Assembly (NCBI RefSeq): GCF_000166195.2
Contig: NZ_CM001403.1
Coordinates: forward strand, 4,110,432-4,174,431
Direction of reading: 5' to 3'
Length of the DNA stretch: 64,000 nucleotides
From: Mucilaginibacter paludis DSM 18603
GTDB taxonomy: Bacteria > Bacteroidota > Bacteroidia > Sphingobacteriales > Sphingobacteriaceae
Part shown: positions 16,626-25,610 of the stretch, piece after piece
Position numbering within the stretch: the stretch's first letter is position 1
How the letters are laid out: each line of letters starts with the position of its first letter
Position numbers and translations under genes: made by a program
The notes under the pieces: generated by a model
What the model was told of the DNA's origin: nothing
The model's database searches: none
Seen by the model: only the letters and a program-made list of their open reading frames with translations

Positions 16626-17213
16626 ATGCCCAGTTTTGAAGCGCTTTTCCATTACATTCAAGAAATATCAGGCAAACTGCTTTCAGAAGATGATAAGCAT
16701 TTGTTGATGCAGCATTTCAAACCCAAAAAACTTCGAAAACGGCAATACTTTTTACAGGAAGGAGACGTATGCAAATATATCGGGTTTATTGTAAAAGGAT
16801 CTGCCAGGACGTTTACCGTAGATGAAAAAGGGCACGAACATATCCTGAAATTATCTTTGGAAAACTGGTGGCTGGCCGATTTTGAAAGTTTTTACCTGTT
16901 AACGCCAAGTCGCTTTAATATTGAAGCGCTCGAGAATCTGGAGGTTCTGCAATCAACCAATGCTCAAATTGAGGAGCATCTTAAGCATATACCTGCCTTT
17001 TCGGCGATGGCGAACGTAATCAGTCAAAATTACACCATTGCAAACCAAAAAAGAATGCAGGCCGCTATAAGCTATACGGCTGAAGAGCGTTACGAGGATT
17101 TGATCAGCAATTATCCGCATTTTCTACAGCGGTTCCCGCAAAACATGATTGCTTCTTATCTGGGTTTATCCCCCGAAACTTTGAGCAGGATAAGAAAAAA
17201 CTCTTTTAAATAG
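16626..17213 (+). CDS. Crp/Fnr-family regulator
   Basis: This is a 195-residue regulator. The cyclic-nucleotide-binding-like beta roll (about residues 25-120) contains RQYFLQEGDVCKYIGFIVKG. The C-terminal helix-turn-helix ends ASYLGLSPETLSRIRKNSF. No cysteine cluster for an Fe-S centre is visible, so it is unlikely to be a direct oxygen sensor like FNR. The SDR gene at 17652 lies downstream in the same direction, and two Fnr-like palindromes sit between them. Confidence 0.88.
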   Translation: MPSFEALFHYIQEISGKLLSEDDKHLLMQHFKPKKLRKRQYFLQEGDVCKYIGFIVKGSARTFTVDEKGHEHILKLSLENWWLADFESFYLLTPSRFNIEALENLEVLQSTNAQIEEHLKHIPAFSAMANVISQNYTIANQKRMQAAISYTAEERYEDLISNYPHFLQRFPQNMIASYLGLSPETLSRIRKNSFK

Positions 17214-17476
17214 ATCTTTATGCAAGGATGAAATTCGGTAACCCGAATGGGAACATCCCATAATAAGCCCCCGCAAAAACACGCTTTAATACAGCTTTTC
17301 CACAAAGCGGCCGGCTTTCTATTACCGCTGCAGAAGCCCTCATCAGTATATCTTGCTGAATGCAAAAAAGTGCTTGCCTATGCAATATCTGACGTTGTGA
17401 CCGGACTGGCTTTCTGATATTCTGGTCTTTTTTCTTTGTTGTAAGTTTCTAATTTACAATTACTTATTGGATTGGC
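17214..17476. other. Intergenic stretch before the SDR promoter region
   Basis: This is the left part of a 438-base gap. No gene, tRNA-like core or terminator is convincing here. Confidence 0.4.
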
Positions 17477-17513
17477 TTGATATAGGTCATCACCTTGAAT
17501 TGACCTACGTCAA
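17477..17513. promoter_or_regulatory. Two Fnr/Crp-like palindromes
   Basis: TTGAT-atag-GTCAT (17477-17490) and TTGAC-ctac-GTCAA (17500-17513) each have the half-site pattern TTGAy-N4-rTCAA. Their centres are 23 bases apart, about two DNA turns, and together they form a larger imperfect palindrome. They lie about 140-175 bases before the SDR start and about 265 after the Crp-type gene. Confidence 0.55.
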
Positions 17514-17651
17514 GCGTATTTAGTGATTCATGTCAACACGCAGTTGGTTAAAGCACAGCATCTTTGGATATAATTCAGAACGGAAAATCACGAAGAATTT
17601 GAAGTTCGAACGATTCAATGAATATCAACAATAAATTAATAAATAGAACTC

Positions 17652-18410
17652 ATGAGTAAACTGAAAAACAAAGTAGCGGTAGTTACCGGTGCAGCAAAAG
17701 GAATAGGCGCATCTATAGCCAAACACTTTGCGGCAGAAGGTGCCAAGGTAGTTGTGAATTATGCCTCGAGCAAAGAAGCCGCTGATCAAGTGGTTAAGGA
17801 GATAACCGAGAATGGAGGCATAGCTATTGCGGTTCAGGCGGATGTATCGAAAGAAGCCGATGTAACCAGACTGTTTGAAGAAACCCAGAAAGCTTTCGGA
17901 GGGTTAAATATTTTGGTCAACAACGCGGTTGCTCAGGGATACGCACCTGTAGAACAGATATCGGTAGCGGCTTTTCATCAGAGTTTCAACGTCAATGTTT
18001 TGGGGCCTGTATTGACTATCCAGGCAGCTTTAAAATTATTTGGTGATCAAGGTGGCAATATTATCAATATCAGTTCGGGTGCAAGCAAATACCCTCTTCC
18101 GGGAGCCTCGTTGTACTCTGCAACTAAAGCGGCATTAGATGCCTTCACCATTGCTTTATCGAAAGAACTGGGTGCAAAAAATATTCGTATCAATTCTATT
18201 TTGCCCGGCGCTACCGAAACAGAAGGTGCAGCCAGTGCGGGTGTTACTGTTGGCAGTGAGTATGAAAAAATGTTTATTGCCAATACACCGCTTGGCCGCA
18301 GAGGTCAGCCGCAGGATATTGCAAAAGCTGTGGTATTTTTGGCTTCTGATGATGCCGCGTGGATTACAGGTGAGCAAATTTCAGTTTCGGGTGGTATGTA
18401 TGGTTTTTAA
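17652..18410 (+). CDS. SDR-family oxidoreductase
   Basis: This is a 252-residue classical SDR of the glucose/3-oxoacyl-ACP reductase-like type: VAVVTGAAKGIGASIAKHF is the cofactor turn, VNYASSK follows the second strand, ILVNNAVA is the NNAG-like motif, the Ser is in IINISSGAS, and YxxxK is YSATKAA. The ending LASDDAAWITGEQISVSGG is typical. The substrate is unknown. Its start MSKLKNKV is very like that of the SDR at 14954. Confidence 0.9.
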   Translation: MSKLKNKVAVVTGAAKGIGASIAKHFAAEGAKVVVNYASSKEAADQVVKEITENGGIAIAVQADVSKEADVTRLFEETQKAFGGLNILVNNAVAQGYAPVEQISVAAFHQSFNVNVLGPVLTIQAALKLFGDQGGNIINISSGASKYPLPGASLYSATKAALDAFTIALSKELGAKNIRINSILPGATETEGAASAGVTVGSEYEKMFIANTPLGRRGQPQDIAKAVVFLASDDAAWITGEQISVSGGMYGF

Positions 18411-18454
18411 AACAGTTTGAAATACCTCTCGTCGCCATTTTTGAAATCAACCTT

Positions 18455-18529
18455 TTATTGTGATGCCTGGTCAATTAATAGTTGTAATTCCTCTATCAAA
18501 TTATTAGAAATCGGAACCTTTGAGACCAG
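18455..18529 (-). pseudogene. Short C-terminal gene fragment
   Basis: A minus-strand frame reads VSKVPISNNLIEELQLLIDQ and ends at a TAA (18455-18457), with a TAG just upstream. It matches the fragment at 14265 closely, so both descend from one gene family's 3' end. The rest of 18411-18713 holds only the terminator. Confidence 0.45.
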
Positions 18530-18549
18530 CTAAGCATGAGAAGAAAATA

Positions 18550-18584
18550 AAAAAGCCTCCAGATGAAGATCTGGAGGCTTTTTT
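18550..18584. terminator. Bidirectional terminator of the repeat family
   Basis: AAAAAGCCTCCAGAT-gaag-ATCTGGAGGCTTTTTT is a perfect 13-bp stem with A and T tracts on both sides. The arm GATCTGGAGGCTTTTT is shared with the terminators of the tRNA-Arg and of repeat copy 1. It separates the converging SDR and phosphatase genes. Confidence 0.85.
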
Positions 18585-18713
18585 ATTTATCGCCAATCCC
18601 ATTAGGGCTTGACGATAGTGTTTTTTGACGTGAAAATTGTTAAGAATGATGCTGCAAAATAGCCGTATCGGCTATCAGAAAGCAATCTCTTTTTTATTAC
18701 CGGTAACCAATCT

Positions 18714-20549
18714 TTATTTTATCAGGGCCCTTATTTTATTAAAAATTTCGGTATTGTTAAAAACGCCCCTAAAATCAAGCGAGTGAGGGCCATAGGCAAA
18801 TACCGGTACGGGCGTTCCTGTGTGGTCGTTTGTGCTAAAATCTCCCCATACATAACCTTTGCCAATATTGCCGTCAAGTAAGGTTAAGCCGCCGGTTTCA
18901 TGGTCGGCAGTAACAATAACTAATGTTTCACCATCCTCATCGGCAAAGCGCAGGGCATCGCCAACCATGCGGTCAAAATCGGTATTTTCGGTAATAACCT
19001 GTTTCAGGTTATTGGCATGCCCACCATGATCAATCTGCGACCCTTCTATCATCATAAAAAAACCCTTTGGCGCATCTTTAAAAGTTTGAGTTACTTTTTT
19101 AAATGCAAGCGGCAGATAGTTTCCGCGGCCCTGCATTTTGGGCCTGGTTACGCTATCATCCATTAATGCCAGTACCTTTGTTGAAGGGGTATTTAAAAAC
19201 TCGTCAAAATTACGGATAATGGTATACCCGCGTTGTTTCATTTGATCGACAGGCGTTTGGCCATTTAGCTGCTGCGTAAAATCGTTATAGCCCGATCCTA
19301 AAAACAGATCAACCGGCGATGATACGATTTGGTTGGCGATGGCGGTTGCGTGGCTCCGTTCAGCCTCATGTGCATAAAAGGCAGCGGGCGTGGCATCTGT
19401 TAATTCACAAAGCACAATATCGGCAATTTTTTTTCCGGCATCGGCACTGTAGTCGGCCAGCGACCGTAAAGGTTTACCGGCGGCATCAACACCTATGGCC
19501 CTGTCGTTTGTTTTTTGTCCGGAGGCAAAGGCGGTAGCCCCGGCGGCAGAGTCTGTGATGTAGGCATCAGCCGAATAGGTAACAGAAAAACCGGCGTTCA
19601 GCATCTGGAAAATATTGAGTTGCCCTCTGTTGGCGCTGTAGGTGGCATACAGTTGCGATAAACCCATGCCATCGCCTATACATAAAATAATGTTTTTAAC
19701 TTTCTTTACTTCCCCGTCAGATTTATAGGTGGGATGGTAGATACTATAAGGTTGCAGTTCGGTATATTCTGATTTTTCCTTTTTATTCAAAAAATCTCCA
19801 AGCTCTTCAATTTTATCTGTACCAATAATGTCAACTCCCAGGCGCATTATGGCCAGCCAACTGCTTTTAGTATCAGGCGTTTCCCAAAAACGTACTAATT
19901 TGCCGGTATGATGTACACTGTCTATGGCTCCTTTTACTTTGCCTATCTCTTCGGCGTTTAACACACCCTTACCATTCCAACGCACATATTTGCCGAAAGG
20001 AAAACTCACCAGGCCTACCTTTTTCCATTGCGCGGCGGTAAATCCATTTAAATGGTCAACGTCAAATAAAATCCAGTCGGGATAGTTGTTGAGTTGGGCG
20101 GCGGGCGGCACGGCACCGGTCATCACGATGGATAGCCTGCCCGGATGGCCCGGATACGAAAAATATTTTTCGAGCGGTTTAAGTTCTTTAATTATCAGGG
20201 GCAATACGGCTTTATAATCTTCCTTTATTTCAATTAACAACCTCAAGTTTCTTTGCCCATCCCGGTTAAATTTTTCAATTAAAGGATCGATGTACAAAGT
20301 TTTTAATGATCGGCTGGCACTAATCTCTGATTTATTGTGCGCTACCATCAGCTGGCCATTTACGGCATAAACATCCGCTTCTATCGATCCAAAACCTTTT
20401 TCGTAAGCGCGATAAAAGGGAATATTGTTTTTATAGTCGTTATGCGAGTGTGCGTCGGCCACGGTATATGTTTTGATTTGTGCGATGGCAGCCGTTGTAG
20501 CGTTCAGCAGTAATGCTGTGAGCCCGATAGTTAAAGTGGTGTTTTTCAT
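18714..20549 (-). CDS. Fusion of GDPD/PI-PLC-like domain and alkaline phosphatase
   Basis: This is a 611-residue protein starting MKNTTLTIG, with a signal peptide to about residue 24 (AIAQ). The N-terminal domain (about 28-255) has ADAHSHNDYKN, FGSIEADVYAVNGQLMVAH and RLLIEIKEDY, the metal and His pattern of glycerophosphodiester or PI-type phosphodiesterases. The C-terminal domain (about 285-611) is an alkaline phosphatase: CIGDGMG (292-296), nucleophile Ser334 in ITDSAAGATAF, EGSQIDHGGHAN, VTADHETGG and NDHTGTPVP supply the metal ligands. Such a fusion could split a phosphodiester and then remove the phosphate in the periplasm. It is the last gene of the first SusC/SusD locus. Confidence 0.85.
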   Translation of the reverse strand: MKNTTLTIGLTALLLNATTAAIAQIKTYTVADAHSHNDYKNNIPFYRAYEKGFGSIEADVYAVNGQLMVAHNKSEISASRSLKTLYIDPLIEKFNRDGQRNLRLLIEIKEDYKAVLPLIIKELKPLEKYFSYPGHPGRLSIVMTGAVPPAAQLNNYPDWILFDVDHLNGFTAAQWKKVGLVSFPFGKYVRWNGKGVLNAEEIGKVKGAIDSVHHTGKLVRFWETPDTKSSWLAIMRLGVDIIGTDKIEELGDFLNKKEKSEYTELQPYSIYHPTYKSDGEVKKVKNIILCIGDGMGLSQLYATYSANRGQLNIFQMLNAGFSVTYSADAYITDSAAGATAFASGQKTNDRAIGVDAAGKPLRSLADYSADAGKKIADIVLCELTDATPAAFYAHEAERSHATAIANQIVSSPVDLFLGSGYNDFTQQLNGQTPVDQMKQRGYTIIRNFDEFLNTPSTKVLALMDDSVTRPKMQGRGNYLPLAFKKVTQTFKDAPKGFFMMIEGSQIDHGGHANNLKQVITENTDFDRMVGDALRFADEDGETLVIVTADHETGGLTLLDGNIGKGYVWGDFSTNDHTGTPVPVFAYGPHSLDFRGVFNNTEIFNKIRALIK

Positions 20550-20562
20550 TTTATCTTCATGT

Positions 20563-20586
20563 AAAAAACCGGGCATTGCCCGGTTT
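20563..20586 (-). terminator. Terminator/attenuator between SusD-like gene and phosphatase
   Basis: On the minus strand AAACCGGGC-aat-GCCCGGTTT is followed by further T. It stands 14 bases after the SusD stop and 14 before the phosphatase ATG, so it may lower phosphatase expression relative to the transporter genes. Confidence 0.7.
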
Positions 20587-20599
20587 AAATTTCAATGAT

Positions 20600-22111
20600 T
20601 TACCAGCCTGCATTTTGTTTAAGCTGGCCCTGGCTTATCTGGATATCCTTTGGCGGAATTGGCCATACATTATCCCTGGCCGGATCAAAGTTACGGGCTT
20701 TCCAAACTACCGACCCATCGGCGCCATGTAATGGCTTGGCGTAGGTAGCCTGCGCATCGCCCCAGCGCACCAGGTCAAAGTTGCGGTCGCTCCATTCGCC
20801 TGCCAGTTCTACCCGGCGCTCATGCTTTAAATCGGCCATGGTAGCGCCAGTTTTGGGGGCCAGCCCGGCGCGTACACGTACCTGGTTTAAGGCAGCGTCG
20901 CCATTTTTACCCTGCATCAATTGCGCCTCGGCTTTGATCAGCAAAATTTCGGCATAACGTAACAACGGAACATTTAAATCGGTTGAGGGCTCGTCGCCGT
21001 TGGGGCTTACGTGTATGCCGTTTGCGTAGCTAAACGGCTCCATGTATTTATTAAACTGGTAGCCTGTTAAACTATTGCTTTTACCACCAATAGGGTAAGT
21101 ATAGGTTTGGCCAAAATATTGAAACGTATCGCCGTTTTTAAGAATGGTTGCCGCCAGCCTTTTATCACCGGATTCAAATTCGTCAACCAGTTCTTTTGTA
21201 GGTTGGTAATAGCCAAAGCCATTGTACAAGCCCCAGCCTTTGTTCTCGAGCATGGCACCCGGTAAAATGCTTTGCCCGTTTAAGCTGCTCGCTACAGACC
21301 ATAAATACTCTGAACTGTAATTGTTTGCTATTTTAAACACATCGGCGTAATTGGTTAATAAAGCATGTTTGCCGCTTAAAATAACCGAATCGGCATATTT
21401 TTCGGCATTGGCGTAATCCTTAGCGTGCAGGTAGGTTTTGGCCAGGTACGCCCAGGCCGCTGTTTTGTGGGCGCGGCCCTTATCTGAAGCCGCAAGCTGA
21501 TCAAAATAAGGCAGCAATGATGCCGCTTTCTTTAAATCGGCCTCGATGTAGGCGTAATTGTCTTTAACAGACGTCGGCTGTGCGGGGAATGCAATCGGAT
21601 TATCGCGGTTTTGAAGCGGTGCGCCCTGTTTGTTGGTACCGTATAGGTCGGCTATTTCCAGGTGCATTACAGCATGTACAAAATAGGCCTGCCCTAATAT
21701 AAAGTTTTTTGTGGCCTGGTTCATATCGATACCAGGTACGTTGGCAATAATATCATTTGCCCTTTTCATTACCACAAAATGTAACGACCAGGGTGCATAA
21801 ATACTGCTTTCGTTGCCAGTACAAACAAAGTTTTTTATATTTTCCCTGTCGGCAGATGTGCGGCCAACAACCATATCGTCGCTTGCGTTGATAAACCAGA
21901 AAAAGCCCCGGCCATACAAATCCTCGCTGTTGCTTTGTTTCTCGTATAAGCCGTTAGCCGCAGCCTGGGCATCATCGGCATTTTTCCAAAAATTGGAACT
22001 GGTGGGCGTTCCGGTGGGTTTAATACTGTCTAACGTGTTTTTGCCACAACTTTGTACAAGTATAATTACCATTACACCTAACAAACACTTCACTATATTT
22101 TTTAACTTCAT
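20600..22111 (-). CDS. SusD/RagB-family outer-membrane lipoprotein
   Basis: This is a 503-residue protein with lipobox VQSC at residue 22 and the SusD start KPTGTPTSSNFWKNADDAQAA. A TPR-like helical core follows, with AYLAKTYLHAKDYANAEKYA near residue 225. The C-terminal block PLLRYAEILLIKAEAQ, VRARAG-like NQVRVRAGL and RRVELAGEWSDRNFDLVRW, and the ending WPIPPKDIQISQGQLKQNAGW, are all family hallmarks. It binds the substrate at the cell surface and caps the SusC channel encoded 35 bases upstream. Confidence 0.95.
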   Translation of the reverse strand: MKLKNIVKCLLGVMVIILVQSCGKNTLDSIKPTGTPTSSNFWKNADDAQAAANGLYEKQSNSEDLYGRGFFWFINASDDMVVGRTSADRENIKNFVCTGNESSIYAPWSLHFVVMKRANDIIANVPGIDMNQATKNFILGQAYFVHAVMHLEIADLYGTNKQGAPLQNRDNPIAFPAQPTSVKDNYAYIEADLKKAASLLPYFDQLAASDKGRAHKTAAWAYLAKTYLHAKDYANAEKYADSVILSGKHALLTNYADVFKIANNYSSEYLWSVASSLNGQSILPGAMLENKGWGLYNGFGYYQPTKELVDEFESGDKRLAATILKNGDTFQYFGQTYTYPIGGKSNSLTGYQFNKYMEPFSYANGIHVSPNGDEPSTDLNVPLLRYAEILLIKAEAQLMQGKNGDAALNQVRVRAGLAPKTGATMADLKHERRVELAGEWSDRNFDLVRWGDAQATYAKPLHGADGSVVWKARNFDPARDNVWPIPPKDIQISQGQLKQNAGW

Positions 22112-22146
22112 CTTAATTGTCTCCTTAAATTATAAATGCGCGGTTG

Positions 22147-25100
22147 TTATAAGCCAACGTTAATACCTACTAAAATGATTCTTGATTGAGGGTAAAGGCC
22201 TAAATCGACACCGTTTTGATTAATGCCGACCTCTGGATCAAGCCCTGTATATTTGGTAAATGTGGCCAGGTTTTGTGCATTGACAAAAACCCTGGCGCTG
22301 CGTACGGCAATTTTCGACATCAACATTTGGGGTAGGGTATAACCGAGCGTTACATTTTTAATGCGCATATACGAACCGTTTTCTACATAAAAATCAGATA
22401 CGTTACCAAAGTTGCCATTGGCGTCACTCGCCGAAAGTCGCGGTATACTGGTGTTAGTGTTGGTAGGCGACCACGCATTTTTAGCATCAGCCAACAGGTT
22501 GTAGTTTTGGATAGAAGCGTTTAAACCGGTATACTTAACCGCGTTGAAAATTTTATTGCCTGCTATACCCTGCAAAAACACACTCAAATCGAAATTGCCG
22601 TAATTGAAATTAGCGGTAAACCCATAATTGAATTTAGGGAAAGGTGTGCCTAAATATGTTTTATCGGCATCGGTAAGTTTACCATCGCCATTGAGATCGA
22701 CAAATTTAAGGTCGCCGGGCTTTGCATTTGGCTGTATAAGTGCCCCCGATGCATTGGTATAACTATTAACCTGATCCTGGGTTTGGAACAAGCCCGCAGT
22801 TTTGTATCCGAAAAAAGAGTACAAAGGATACCCTTGGCTTAGCTGCACAGGCACCAGGTTATCCCTTACGGTTGGTGTTGATAGAATGGTTTGCTGCCCG
22901 GGTAAAATATCAAGTATCTTGTTCTCTATGTATGATCCATTGGCAGCAAGGTTATAATGCAGTTTGCCAATGTTGCCCTGGTACTTAATCCCTAACTCAA
23001 TGCCTTTGTTCTGTATCTCGCCCCCGTTTACAAACGGCGGGTTGGATACACCAAAAACTGCTGCTACCGGTGGCTTAAATAAAAACTGGGTGTTTTTTTT
23101 CAAAAACACATCGCCAGTCACGTTCAACCGGTCGTTCATTAAGCCTAAGTCAAAACCAAAGTCTGTTTGGGTTGCTTTTTCCCACCTGAGATCAAGGTTG
23201 GCCAGGCCATCAATTGCCGATCCGGTGATTGCTGTTGCGGGGCTGCCAAGGTATCCGGCGGTTTTAGCTAAGGATACAGATGTAGGGAAGTTAGGTAAAC
23301 CGGCAAGGTTACCAGACTGGCCGTAACTTGCCCGTAATTTTGCCAACGAAACCAAACTATTCGCCGGAAAAAAGGATTCTTTACTCAATAACCAGCCTGC
23401 CGATACGCCAGGATAATTTTCTGTACGGTTTTTACTACTCAACATGGAAGTAGCATCGCGCCTGATAATGCCGTTTACAAAGTATTTGCCTTTATAATCG
23501 TACCCAACCCTACCCAGGTAAGAGATAAGGGCGCTTTCGTTTTTATTGCCCTGTAAAGGAATACCGGTGGGGTATAAAGTGCCGTTTATAAGGTAGCGGT
23601 AGGCAGGGTCTTCGCTCAGATAGTTGTCTGTATTTACACTAAAAAACTCCTGAGTATCATCCTGGTAGGTATAGCCTGCCAATGCAGTTACGTGATGGTG
23701 CTGCCCGAATGTTCTGTCAAAGTTTAAGGTTTGCTCGGCAAGTACCGTCATTAAATTATTTTGTTCCTGGAACAGGGAGTTATCAAAAAACTTTTTACCG
23801 GGTTCGAGTATCCTGGTACTAAAGTTTTTAATGGTTTCAAGTTGTTTGGTAACTCCTAAGTTAGAGCGGAATTTTAAACCCTTAAGCAGGCTTATTTCCA
23901 CATAGGGGTTGATGGTAAAGCTATTAACGGCATCACTGTTATCTAAACGTTGTAAATAGGCAACTGGGTTGATAACGTCGCCGTATGAACCGGCATACTG
24001 CGCAGGCACACCGCCAAAACTGCCGTCGGCATTGTAAACAGATGCATTAGGGGGATAAAATATGGCCGATAAAATAGCGCCGGTATAGGCGCTTGTGGTA
24101 TTTGCGCCCTGGCCATTGTTGTAAGAGAATGACATACTTTCTCCCATTTTAAGCCAGCTTTTGATCTGATGGTCGGAATTTACCCTGAAATTATAGCGGA
24201 TGGAGTTTGTATTTAAAAGGATAGCATCGTTTTTTCGATATCCCCCCGACACATAAAACGTTGATTTATCGTCGCCACCGCTAATATTAAGGCTATAATC
24301 CTGTACATGGCCGGTTCTGAACAAAGCATCCGTCCAGTTTGTGCGGGTAATCCGCGAATCCGGGTTTATAGTAGCGTCAAAGGCTGGCAGGCGGGTTTTG
24401 CCAGCGTTATCATAAGCCGTATTAATTGCATCGGCATAGTCGGCGGCATTTAAGGCCTGTAATATTTTTAAAGCATCTTGATTACCACCTTTAACCGAAA
24501 TATTCAAATTGGTTTTACCTTGCTTACCACGTTTGGTGGTTATTAGGATAACACCACCCGCAGCCTTGGCCCCATAAATGGCCGCGTACGAATCTTTCAA
24601 TACATCGATAGATTCGATGTCGTTAGGATCAATAGGTCCGCCGTTGTAAATGGTTCCGTCAACCACTGTTAAAGGGCCTTCGGTGTTAAACGAACTTTGG
24701 CCCCTTAGCCTGATGGTGGGTAATGAGGTCGGGTCGCCGCCTTCGTTTAAAACAGTTACCCCGGCAATTTGCCCCTGCAACATTTCGGTTACCGAACCTA
24801 CCGAACGGTCTTTAACATTCGATACCTTCAACGATCCCACGGCGCCTGTTACGTCCGATCTTTTTTGCGTACCATAGCCCACCACAACTACGGCCGATAA
24901 ACCAGTTACATCTGCGCTTAAAACCACGTCAAGCGGCGAATGGCCGGCAACTACTTCCAGGGTTTTATACCCGATAAAAGAAAACACAAGCACCTCGTTT
25001 TGCTCAACCGATATTTTATAATTACCGCTCACATCGGTAGTGGTAACAGCCTGCGATAATTTGCTGCGGATGGTAACACCGGCAATAGGGCCATCTTTAT

Positions 25101-25503
25101 CCTTCACCGTACCGGTTATTACTATTTTTACCGGTATTTTTACCACTTTTTTTCGCGAAATGATAATGGTGTTGTACTTTTCGCGGTACTCCAGCACGGT
25201 GTTAACGGTTAAAGCATTTAGCACATCCCTGAGCGGCTTGCCTATAAAGGTGCTTGCCTTTACTTTTACTGCCGCCACATCATCTAAATTGTAATTGAAG
25301 GCCACATTGTTAAGCGCCTTTTTTAATTTTTCGAGCGATGCATCCATTGTTTCGTCGGCAAACCTTACGGTTACCGGCTGGTCAATCAAGGGTGTTTTCT
25401 GTTCGGCGCGGGATTGGCCCGGCATCAACGTTGCGAAAATTGTTAAGAGCAATAAAATTGCGGTCGTTAACTTTCCCGAAATCAGGGATAAAGATTTTTC
25501 CAT
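22147..25503 (-). CDS. SusC/RagA TonB-dependent transporter with STN domain
   Basis: This is a 1118-residue outer-membrane receptor. A signal peptide (about 1-33) is followed by an STN secretin/TonB short N-terminal domain (about 45-115) that talks to a FecR protein, a carboxypeptidase-regulatory-like domain (VTIRSKLSQAVTTTDVSGNY), and the plug with VVVGYGTQKRSDVTGAVGSL and PTIRLRGQSSFNTEGPL. A C-terminal beta barrel ends in ILVGINVGL. The STN domain and the FecR and sigma genes just upstream predict substrate-induced transcription of the locus. The partner enzyme (a phosphatase fusion) suggests a phosphorylated substrate; this is inferred. Confidence 0.95.
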   Translation of the reverse strand: MEKSLSLISGKLTTAILLLLTIFATLMPGQSRAEQKTPLIDQPVTVRFADETMDASLEKLKKALNNVAFNYNLDDVAAVKVKASTFIGKPLRDVLNALTVNTVLEYREKYNTIIISRKKVVKIPVKIVITGTVKDKDGPIAGVTIRSKLSQAVTTTDVSGNYKISVEQNEVLVFSFIGYKTLEVVAGHSPLDVVLSADVTGLSAVVVVGYGTQKRSDVTGAVGSLKVSNVKDRSVGSVTEMLQGQIAGVTVLNEGGDPTSLPTIRLRGQSSFNTEGPLTVVDGTIYNGGPIDPNDIESIDVLKDSYAAIYGAKAAGGVILITTKRGKQGKTNLNISVKGGNQDALKILQALNAADYADAINTAYDNAGKTRLPAFDATINPDSRITRTNWTDALFRTGHVQDYSLNISGGDDKSTFYVSGGYRKNDAILLNTNSIRYNFRVNSDHQIKSWLKMGESMSFSYNNGQGANTTSAYTGAILSAIFYPPNASVYNADGSFGGVPAQYAGSYGDVINPVAYLQRLDNSDAVNSFTINPYVEISLLKGLKFRSNLGVTKQLETIKNFSTRILEPGKKFFDNSLFQEQNNLMTVLAEQTLNFDRTFGQHHHVTALAGYTYQDDTQEFFSVNTDNYLSEDPAYRYLINGTLYPTGIPLQGNKNESALISYLGRVGYDYKGKYFVNGIIRRDATSMLSSKNRTENYPGVSAGWLLSKESFFPANSLVSLAKLRASYGQSGNLAGLPNFPTSVSLAKTAGYLGSPATAITGSAIDGLANLDLRWEKATQTDFGFDLGLMNDRLNVTGDVFLKKNTQFLFKPPVAAVFGVSNPPFVNGGEIQNKGIELGIKYQGNIGKLHYNLAANGSYIENKILDILPGQQTILSTPTVRDNLVPVQLSQGYPLYSFFGYKTAGLFQTQDQVNSYTNASGALIQPNAKPGDLKFVDLNGDGKLTDADKTYLGTPFPKFNYGFTANFNYGNFDLSVFLQGIAGNKIFNAVKYTGLNASIQNYNLLADAKNAWSPTNTNTSIPRLSASDANGNFGNVSDFYVENGSYMRIKNVTLGYTLPQMLMSKIAVRSARVFVNAQNLATFTKYTGLDPEVGINQNGVDLGLYPQSRIILVGINVGL

Positions 25504-25610
25504 ATATTTGTTTTTTAAAGTGTTTGGTAACTGCTTGTGCGTGTTTAGTTTTAGCAGTTACACCTAATTAAGCCAGTGCTTGTTGGTAGCAAGCATTGGT
25601 TTTTCTTATG

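Noticed and set aside
18139..18420. Open frame inside the second SDR gene
   Set aside because: It is a shadow in another frame of a well-supported SDR and has no family features.
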